NCBI GenBank assembly: GCA_022792175.1
Contig: JAAWAN010000022.1
Coordinates: forward strand, 186,001-250,000
Origin: Provencibacterium sp.
GTDB taxonomy: Bacteria > Bacillota > Clostridia > Oscillospirales > Ruminococcaceae
DNA: 64,000 bases
Reading direction: 5' to 3'
A model generated the notes under the pieces. It did not search any database and was not told the origin of the DNA. It was given only the letters and a program-made list of their open reading frames with translations. Below, piece after piece: positions 58,816 to 64,000 of the stretch. The translations under genes were made by a program, and so were the position numbers. Every line of letters begins with the position of its first letter. The first letter of the stretch is position 1.

Positions 58816-59165
58816 CCGTTATTTTTAAAAGCGCCGGAGATGGCTGCAGCGCCCTTCGCTGCAAAAAGCTCATACAGGGAATTTGCCTTTGAACTTTAGA
58901 GACGGCGTTTGCCTGCCTTTGCGGGCGCGCGGGCGGTGCAGGTCCGCGCGGGGCCGGGGAAACCCGCAAAGGAAAGCGCCATCCGAAAAAGCGGATAACA
59001 ACCGGCGGTTGTGATTTTTACAACCGCCGGTTGTTTTATTCCTCGCGGATTCAACTTCTCCTCCCTTTTCTTCGGAAGGGGCGGCAGGTAAAATAAAGGA
59101 GAAGCAGGCAGCCAAAGCGCTGATCTGCAGCAAGGCGCCAAAGAGCGCGGAAAGAAGGGCTTTTA
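58816..59165. other. Intergenic region between the PHP and XRE genes
   Basis: The 350-bp stretch contains the long hairpin at 58998-59034 and otherwise nothing I recognise. Short frames on either strand lack family features. Confidence 0.5.
58998..59034. terminator. Terminator hairpin after the PHP gene
   Basis: ACAACCGGCGGTTGT (58998-59012) and ACAACCGCCGGTTGT (59020-59034) are perfect inverted repeats with a 7-base loop, followed by TTTTATT. Each arm is itself nearly palindromic (AACCGGCGGTT). Confidence 0.75.
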
Positions 59166-59660
59166 ATGGAGAACACATTGGGCGCGCGGATTGCGCAGTA
59201 CAGAAGGCGGGCGAACATGACCCAGGAGCAGCTGGCGGAATATATGGAGGTTTCCCCGCAGGCGGTCAGCAAATGGGAAAACGACCTCACCTGTCCGGAT
59301 ATTGCGGCGCTGCCGAAGCTGGCGGAGCTGTTTCAGATTTCGGTGGATATGCTGCTGCGGGGGGAGGCGATGCAGGAGGCGCGCATGCTTTCGCCCGAGG
59401 AAAAGAAAAATATCGATGGGATGCTGCTGCGCATCCGGGGGCAGACGGTAAAGGGGGACAGGGTAAAGGTCAACCTGCCGGTGGCACTGGTCAAGGTAGC
59501 GCTGGAAATCGGGTTGGAGCTGCCCCAGTTTGAGGGGCAGGAGATTCTGCAAAAGATTGACTTGGAGAAGATCATCCGCCTGGTGGACGAGGGGGCTATC
59601 GGCAAGCTGGTTGAGGTGGAGAGCGCCGAGGGCGATATCGTCGAAATCACCGTCAGCTGA
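59166..59660 (+). CDS. XRE-family regulator with a SHOCT-like C-terminal domain
   Basis: This 164-residue protein has an N-terminal Cro/CI-type helix-turn-helix (IAQYRRRANMTQEQLAEYM, VSPQAVSKWEN, PDIAALPKLAELF), about residues 8-60. The C-terminal 65 residues, VKVNLPVALVKVALEIG then DLEKIIRLVDEGAIGKLVEVE, match a domain found in YvlB/LiaX-like envelope-stress proteins and in other small regulators. The same domain recurs in the small protein coded 9 bp downstream, so the two may interact. AAAGAAGGG is upstream of the ATG. Confidence 0.82.
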   Translation: MENTLGARIAQYRRRANMTQEQLAEYMEVSPQAVSKWENDLTCPDIAALPKLAELFQISVDMLLRGEAMQEARMLSPEEKKNIDGMLLRIRGQTVKGDRVKVNLPVALVKVALEIGLELPQFEGQEILQKIDLEKIIRLVDEGAIGKLVEVESAEGDIVEITVS

Positions 59661-59669
59661 GGGAAAAGA

Positions 59670-60002
59670 ATGACGATTCAGATTCGTAAGAAAAACGGGC
59701 GGCAGCTGCCGCTGCATTTCTCCGCCGGTTTTATTCGCACCGGGCTGGGCAGCCGGCTGCTGGCCAAAATCATTCTGCAGGCTGTTTCGCAGAAGGCGCA
59801 GGCGGATGGGCAGGGGCAGCCGGAAGAAGAGGGGAATAAAACAGCGCTGCCGGGGCCAAAGGGCAGCTGGCCGGGCTGGCTGGATGAAACGGCGCTGGGC
59901 GAGCTGCTACGCGCGCTGGGCCGCTGCCTTGGGCGTTACCGGGGGTTGACGCTGGTGGAAGCGGAATCGGCGCAGGGAGATTCTGTCAGGATTATTCTGT
60001 AA
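59670..60002 (+). CDS. Small protein with a SHOCT-like C-terminal domain
   Basis: This 110-residue protein starts with a basic, partly amphipathic segment (IRKKNGRQLPLHFSAGFI) and a Gln/Gly/Pro-rich linker, and ends LRALGRCLGRYRGLTLVEAES, then QGDSVRIIL. The ending parallels the C-terminus of the XRE protein upstream (LVEVESAEGDIVEI), so the two share a related domain. The genes are 9 bp apart and co-directional. It has no signal peptide or HTH; a modulator of the XRE protein is one possibility. Function unknown. Confidence 0.65.
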   Translation: MTIQIRKKNGRQLPLHFSAGFIRTGLGSRLLAKIILQAVSQKAQADGQGQPEEEGNKTALPGPKGSWPGWLDETALGELLRALGRCLGRYRGLTLVEAESAQGDSVRIIL

Positions 60003-60126
60003 AAGAGAAAGGCCCTCAGCTGCGGCCTTTTACTTTAAAATGGGGGATTCTTTGCTCTTTGAATAAAGATATTTTTGCCACAGCAGGAAAGCCCGCCTGC
60101 ACAGTCCGCATTTTGGCAAAATGGAA

Positions 60127-60155
60127 AAAAGGCCGGGAGTTGCTCCCGGCCTTTT
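60127..60155 (-). terminator. Terminator of the hydrogenase operon
   Basis: AAAAGGCCGGGAG (60127-60139) pairs perfectly with CTCCCGGCCTTTT (60143-60155) around a 3-base loop, ending in T on either strand. It lies 16 bp after the hydA stop codon. A weaker GGCC hairpin near 60009-60032 follows the small SHOCT-like gene on the plus strand. Confidence 0.85.
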
Positions 60156-60170
60156 GCCTGCCGTTGTTTC

Positions 60171-61919
60171 TTATATCGTATAGCGCTTTCTCGCCTTATA
60201 GGAGGTGTGCAGCACCTCATGGGCGATGTGGCTGCCCGGCTTCTCGAGGAACTTATCATAGAGCTCCTTGATAGCGGGGTTCTCATGGCTCTTGCGCAGA
60301 TCCATGCCGGCATCCTCTTCATAGAGGGCCTTGGCGCGCAGCGCCTTGAGGTCAACAAAGTTGCGCACCGAGGCGGGCTGAATCGGCTGGCCGCCGCCGT
60401 TGACGCAGCCGCCCGGGCAGGCCATGATTTCAATAAAGGTGTAGTCCTTTTCGCCGCTCTTGACAGCGTCAAGCACCTTGCGGGCATTCGAGAGGCCGCT
60501 CGCGACCGCCACATTGACGGTGAGATCCCCTACCTTGTAGCTCGCTTCCTTGACCCCTTCGGTACCGCGGACTTCCTTCCACTCGAGCGAGGCGGCTTTT
60601 TCGCCGGTCAGCGTCTCGTAGGCGGTGCGCAGCGCCGCTTCCATAACGCCGCCGGTCGCGCCGAAGATGTGGCCCGCGCCGGAGGCGATGCCGAGAGGCG
60701 TATCAAATTCCTCATCCGGCAGGCTGGCAAAATCGATGCCCGCCGCGCGGATGAGCCGCGCCAGCTCGCGGGTGGTGATGGTGATATCCAGATCGGGCAA
60801 GCCCGCGGCGCTCTGGTCGTCGCGGCCGATTTCATACTTCTTGGCCGTGCAGGGCATCACCGAAACGCTGACGATATTCTTCGGGTCGAGGTTCTCCTTC
60901 TTCGCATAGAAGGTCTTGAGCACCGCGCCGAACATCTGCTGCGGGCTCTTGCAGCTCGAAAGGTTCTCCAGCATATCCGGATAGTACATTTCGCAGAAGT
61001 TAATCCAACCGGGAGAGCAGGAGGTAATCATCGGCAGCTTGCCGCCGTTCTTCACCCGCTCAACCAGCTCGTTGGCCTCCTCCATAATGGTGAGGTCGGC
61101 GCCGAAATCGGTATCGAATACCTTGTCAAAGCCGAGGCGGCGCAGGGCGGCCACCATCTTGCCCTCTACGTTGGTACCGACCGGCAGGCCGAACTCCTCG
61201 CCGAGAGTGGCGCGGATGGAGGGAGCCGCCTGAACAGCGACAAACTTCTCCGGGTCGCGCAGCGCGGCGGTGACCTTCGGTCCGTCATCCTTCTCGCCGA
61301 TGGCGCCCACCGGGCAGACGGCGATGCACTGCCCGCAGCTGACGCAGGGGGTCTGGGCGAGGTCAAGCTCAAAGGCGCAGCCGATATGGGTGGCAAAGCC
61401 TCGGTCGTTGGCGCCGATGACGCCCACCGCCTGGTTCTTTGCGCAGACAGCCGAGCAGCGCCGGCAGAGGATGCACTTGTTGTTGTTGCGCCACATATGG
61501 ACAGCGGAATTATCCGTTTCATAGTGGTTCATCTCGCCGGCCCAGGCCATCGGGTCGTTAAGGCCATATTCCTGCGCGAGCTTCTGCAGCTCACAGTTGC
61601 CGCTGCGCACGCAGAACAGGCAGTTTTTCTCATGGTTGGAGAGGATGAGCTCGAGGGTCATCCTGCGGGATTCCTGCACCCGCGCGGTATTGGTGAATAC
61701 CTCCATCCCTTCGTTGACGGGATAGACGCAGGAGGCGACCAGCGAGCGGGCGCCCTTAACCTCGACGACGCAGATGCGGCAGGCGCCGATTTCGTTGACA
61801 TCACGCAGATAGCACAGCGTGGGAATCTCGATGCCGGCCTGGCGGGCCGCCTCGAGAATGGTGCTCCCCTTCGGTACGCTCAGGGGAATACCGTTTATTT
61901 TGATATTGACCATTTCCAT
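60171..61919 (-). CDS. hydA: [FeFe]-hydrogenase catalytic subunit (NADH-linked)
   Basis: This 582-residue protein has an N-terminal 2Fe-2S domain (cysteines in IPTLCYLRDVNEIGACRIC), a His-Cys3 4Fe-4S motif (HEKNCLFCVRSGNC near residue 94), two 4Fe-4S ferredoxin clusters (CILCRRCSAVC near 147; CVSCGQCIAVCPVGA near 192), and the H-cluster domain with L1 TSCSPGW, L2 MPCTAKKYE, and L3 ACPGGCVNGGG. The modular M3-type layout and the nuoF and ferredoxin genes upstream indicate an electron-bifurcating HydABC-type enzyme that uses NADH and ferredoxin to make hydrogen. It ends at a strong terminator and is the last gene. Confidence 0.96.
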   Translation of the reverse strand: MEMVNIKINGIPLSVPKGSTILEAARQAGIEIPTLCYLRDVNEIGACRICVVEVKGARSLVASCVYPVNEGMEVFTNTARVQESRRMTLELILSNHEKNCLFCVRSGNCELQKLAQEYGLNDPMAWAGEMNHYETDNSAVHMWRNNNKCILCRRCSAVCAKNQAVGVIGANDRGFATHIGCAFELDLAQTPCVSCGQCIAVCPVGAIGEKDDGPKVTAALRDPEKFVAVQAAPSIRATLGEEFGLPVGTNVEGKMVAALRRLGFDKVFDTDFGADLTIMEEANELVERVKNGGKLPMITSCSPGWINFCEMYYPDMLENLSSCKSPQQMFGAVLKTFYAKKENLDPKNIVSVSVMPCTAKKYEIGRDDQSAAGLPDLDITITTRELARLIRAAGIDFASLPDEEFDTPLGIASGAGHIFGATGGVMEAALRTAYETLTGEKAASLEWKEVRGTEGVKEASYKVGDLTVNVAVASGLSNARKVLDAVKSGEKDYTFIEIMACPGGCVNGGGQPIQPASVRNFVDLKALRAKALYEEDAGMDLRKSHENPAIKELYDKFLEKPGSHIAHEVLHTSYKARKRYTI

Positions 61920-62083
61920 TTAAATGACCATTCCTTTCTGGGGATTCGTGCAGGGCGTCCATAAAGCGCAAAAGCTTTTGCGGACGTCCCTTTGTCCGGC
62001 GCAGTCCCGCCGTCGCCCGGTCAGGCGGGGCAGGGGCGCGAAGCGTTTTTTCCCCGGGTAGGGGCAGACGGGCGGCATGCCTT

Positions 62084-63871
62084 TCAGTGTTTTTCGATTG
62101 CGCCGAATTTGCACTTCTCCATGCAGGCGCCGCACTTGATGCACTTGCTGCGGTCGATGATGTGCGGCTCCTTGATGTTGCCGCTGATAGCGCCGACCGG
62201 GCAGTTGCGGGCGCAAAGCGTACAGCCTTTGCACTTCGATTCGTCGATATAGTAGTTCATCAGCTCTTTGCAGACGCCGGCCGGGCAGCGCTTATCAACG
62301 ATATGCGCCATGTATTCATCGCGGAAATAACGAATGGTCGAGAGGACCGGGTTCGGAGCGGTCTGGCCGAGGCCGCACAGGGCGTTGTCCTTAATATACT
62401 GGGCAAGCTTGTCGAGCCGCTCAAGATCCTCCACATGGGCCTTGCCCTTGGAAATTTTGTCAAGGATTTCATACATCCGCTTGGTGCCGATGCGGCAGGG
62501 GGTGCATTTGCCGCAGCTCTCATCTACGGTGAACTCGAGGAAGAACTTGGCAATATCCACCATGCAGGTGTCCTCATCCATAACAATCAGGCCGCCCGAG
62601 CCCATCATTGAGCCGATGGCAAGCAGGTTGTCATAGTCGATCGGCACATCGAGGTGCTCGGCCGGGATGCAGCCGCCGGAGGGGCCGCCGGTCTGCGCGG
62701 CCTTAAACTTTTTGCCGCCCGGGATGCCGCCGCCGATCTCCTCGACGATGGTACGCAGGGTGGTGCCCATCGGCACCTCGACGAGGCCGGTATTGTTGAT
62801 CTTGCCGCCGAGGGCGAAGACCTTGGTGCCCTTGCTCTTCTCGGTGCCGATCTGATTGAACCAGTCAGCGCCTTTGAGGATGATCTGCGGGATATTCGCA
62901 TAGGTCTCAACGTTGTTGAGAACCGAGGGCTTCTGGAACAGGCCCTTTTCGGCCGGGAACGGCGGGCGGGGCCGCGGCTCGCCGCGGTGGCCCTCAATCG
63001 AGGTCATCAGCGCGGTTTCCTCGCCGCAGACGAATGCGCCGGCGCCCAAGCGGATATCGAGGTCAAAATTAAAGCCGGTGCCGAAGATGTCCTTGCCGAG
63101 GAAGCCCATCTCCCGCGCCTCATTGATGGCAATGGTCAGACGCTTAACGGCAATGGGGTACTCGGCGCGGATATAGACATAGCCCTGGCTTGCGCCGATG
63201 GCGTAACCGGCAATCGCCATCGCTTCAATGACAACGTTCGGGTCGCCCTCGAGAATCGAGCGGTCCATGAATGCGCCGGGGTCGCCCTCGTCGGCGTTGC
63301 AGCAGACATACTTCTGGTCGTCCTCATATTTGGCGGCAAAGCTCCACTTGAGGCCGGTCGGGAAGCCCGCGCCGCCGCGCCCACGCAGCCCGCTCTTTTT
63401 GATTTCCTCGATAACCTCGGCGGGGGTCATTTCGGTGAGCACCTTGCCCAGCGCCTGATACCCGTCGTAGGCTATGTATTCGTTGATGTTCTCCGGGTCG
63501 ATAACGCCGCAGTTTTTAAGCGCGACGCGCATCTGCTTGCGGTAAAAATCGGTGTGGTTGAGGCTCTTGATGGTGTCCGACTCGACCGTCTCCTGGTAGA
63601 GCAGCCGGGTGACGATACGGCCCTTGAGCAGGTGCTCGGAAACGATTTCGGGAATATCCTCCGGGCGCACCATCGAATAGAAGGCGCCTTCCGGATAAAC
63701 GACCATGATGGGGCCGAGCGCGCAAAGGCCGAAGCAGCCGGTCTTGATGACCTTGATTTCATTCTCCAGGCCGTTGCGCTTGAGCTCTTTTTCGAGCGTA
63801 TCTATAATCTGCGCGCTGCCTGAAGAGGTACAGCCGGTGCCGCCGCAGACCAGCACATGTGAACGATACAT
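62084..63871 (-). CDS. NuoF-like NADH-binding subunit of the bifurcating hydrogenase
   Basis: This 595-residue protein has an N-terminal thioredoxin-like 2Fe-2S domain (HVLVCGGTGCTSSGS; later TGCFGLCALGP), the FMN/NADH Rossmann region (LRGRGGAGFPTGLKWSF near residue 173, GAGAFVCGEETALMTSIEG near 293), a SLBB domain, a 4Fe-4S site (SCGKCTPCRIGTKRM near 480), and two C-terminal 4Fe-4S clusters (CKGCTLCARNCPVGA; CIKCGACMEKCKFGA). It takes electrons from NADH and passes them to hydA. The gap to hydA is 164 bp; the ferredoxin gene is 12 bp upstream. Confidence 0.96.
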   Translation of the reverse strand: MYRSHVLVCGGTGCTSSGSAQIIDTLEKELKRNGLENEIKVIKTGCFGLCALGPIMVVYPEGAFYSMVRPEDIPEIVSEHLLKGRIVTRLLYQETVESDTIKSLNHTDFYRKQMRVALKNCGVIDPENINEYIAYDGYQALGKVLTEMTPAEVIEEIKKSGLRGRGGAGFPTGLKWSFAAKYEDDQKYVCCNADEGDPGAFMDRSILEGDPNVVIEAMAIAGYAIGASQGYVYIRAEYPIAVKRLTIAINEAREMGFLGKDIFGTGFNFDLDIRLGAGAFVCGEETALMTSIEGHRGEPRPRPPFPAEKGLFQKPSVLNNVETYANIPQIILKGADWFNQIGTEKSKGTKVFALGGKINNTGLVEVPMGTTLRTIVEEIGGGIPGGKKFKAAQTGGPSGGCIPAEHLDVPIDYDNLLAIGSMMGSGGLIVMDEDTCMVDIAKFFLEFTVDESCGKCTPCRIGTKRMYEILDKISKGKAHVEDLERLDKLAQYIKDNALCGLGQTAPNPVLSTIRYFRDEYMAHIVDKRCPAGVCKELMNYYIDESKCKGCTLCARNCPVGAISGNIKEPHIIDRSKCIKCGACMEKCKFGAIEKH

Positions 63872-63883
63872 TGTGTTTCCTCC

Positions 63884-64000
63884 TTACTTCGCGTTCGCGC
63901 CGATGGTGTATTCGGTCACGACGTTGCCGTTGACCAGGTGGTCGTTGACCACGCGCGCCGCCTTTTCAGCGGTCATTTTCACATAGGTGACCTTCTCCTG
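63884..64000 (-). CDS. 2Fe-2S ferredoxin domain protein, C-terminal end only
   Basis: Only the last 38 residues are in the window: QEKVTYVKMTAEKAARVV, then NDHLVNGNVV and EYTIGANAK. This ending is typical of the roughly 120-residue thioredoxin-like 2Fe-2S protein coded between nuoE and nuoF in clostridial hydrogenase operons. The cluster cysteines are outside the window, so the assignment rests on the tail and position. The stop is 12 bp before nuoF, with TAAGGAGGAAACACA carrying the ribosome site of nuoF. Confidence 0.75.
   Translation of the reverse strand, partial: QEKVTYVKMTAEKAARVVNDHLVNGNVVTEYTIGANAK

Noticed and set aside
1-64000. CRISPR array, tRNA or rRNA gene, prophage or integrase
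   Set aside because: No regularly spaced repeats, tRNA-like cloverleaf, rRNA core sequence or phage or recombinase gene was recognised on reading both strands.

Overview
The window reads as chromosome from a spore-forming, fermentative anaerobe of the Clostridia, most likely an Oscillospirales-type (Clostridium cluster IV) gut lineage. The basis is overall high-GC coding sequence, spoIVA and ytaF, Gram-positive sigma-A style promoters with AGGAGG ribosome sites, frequent TTG/GTG starts, a bifurcating-type [FeFe] hydrogenase set, a bifunctional AdhE, and the PaaK/ACT and UPF0210/ACT gene pairs common in these bacteria. This assignment is inference from gene content; I saw no rRNA or tRNA gene.

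Layout. 1-5.6 kb: end of a MATE exporter, a cyclophilin, phenylacetate-CoA ligase with its ACT protein, a HEPN/nucleotidyltransferase pair whose nucleotidyltransferase lacks the usual motif, and plsY. 5.6-6.6 kb: an AT-rich MBOAT acyltransferase fragment broken at both ends. 6.6-8.8 kb: a GntR (YtrA-type) repressor with an ABC exporter. 9-13 kb: GH2 beta-mannosidase and aldose 1-epimerase. 13-18.2 kb: cell-wall enzymes (M15 lipoprotein, S11 carboxypeptidase), a serine hydrolase, ytaF and a LysR regulator. 18.4-20 kb: a divergent MFS gene broken by three homopolymer frameshifts, then decayed sequence. 20-26 kb: ilvE, an N-acetylmuramoyl-L-alanine amidase, and adhE behind a Rex-like operator. 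26.3-29.2 kb: two paralogous secreted proteins with matching promoters, one ending in a sortase-type signal, flanking a small coiled-coil gene. 29.5-36 kb: a glycosyltransferase, an S1 protease, an M42-like protein without metal ligands, and a DUF3794-LysM/spoIVA spore-coat operon with a candidate sigma-E promoter. 36.4-41 kb: a Sel1-repeat protein, a TIM-barrel isomerase and an M20 dipeptidase. 41-46 kb: a complex-carbohydrate ABC importer (binding protein plus two permeases) with a sugar isomerase, behind a strongly palindromic AT-rich leader. 46-57.8 kb: rqcH, a serine hydrolase with an in-frame TAG, a Nif3 protein, trmK, an MFS permease, a DUF1858 redox protein, BlaI/M56, UPF0210/ACT and an NAD synthase with a dead glutaminase domain. 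58-60 kb: a PHP phosphoesterase and an XRE regulator with a small partner. 60-64 kb: hydA, nuoF and the end of a 2Fe-2S ferredoxin gene.

How it fits together. The hydrogenase genes and AdhE dispose of reductant during fermentation, and the Rex-like site suggests NADH control of adhE. The beta-mannosidase, epimerase, ABC importer and isomerases point to use of plant or host oligosaccharides. Wall hydrolases, spore-coat genes and the surface-protein pair make up the envelope part. No phage, integrase, CRISPR array or large biosynthetic cluster is visible. The most unusual material is the surface-protein pair, several maintained genes that have lost catalytic residues (nucleotidyltransferase, M42-like, NAD synthase glutaminase), a family of intergenic palindromes, and a 42-bp perfect palindrome in the importer leader.
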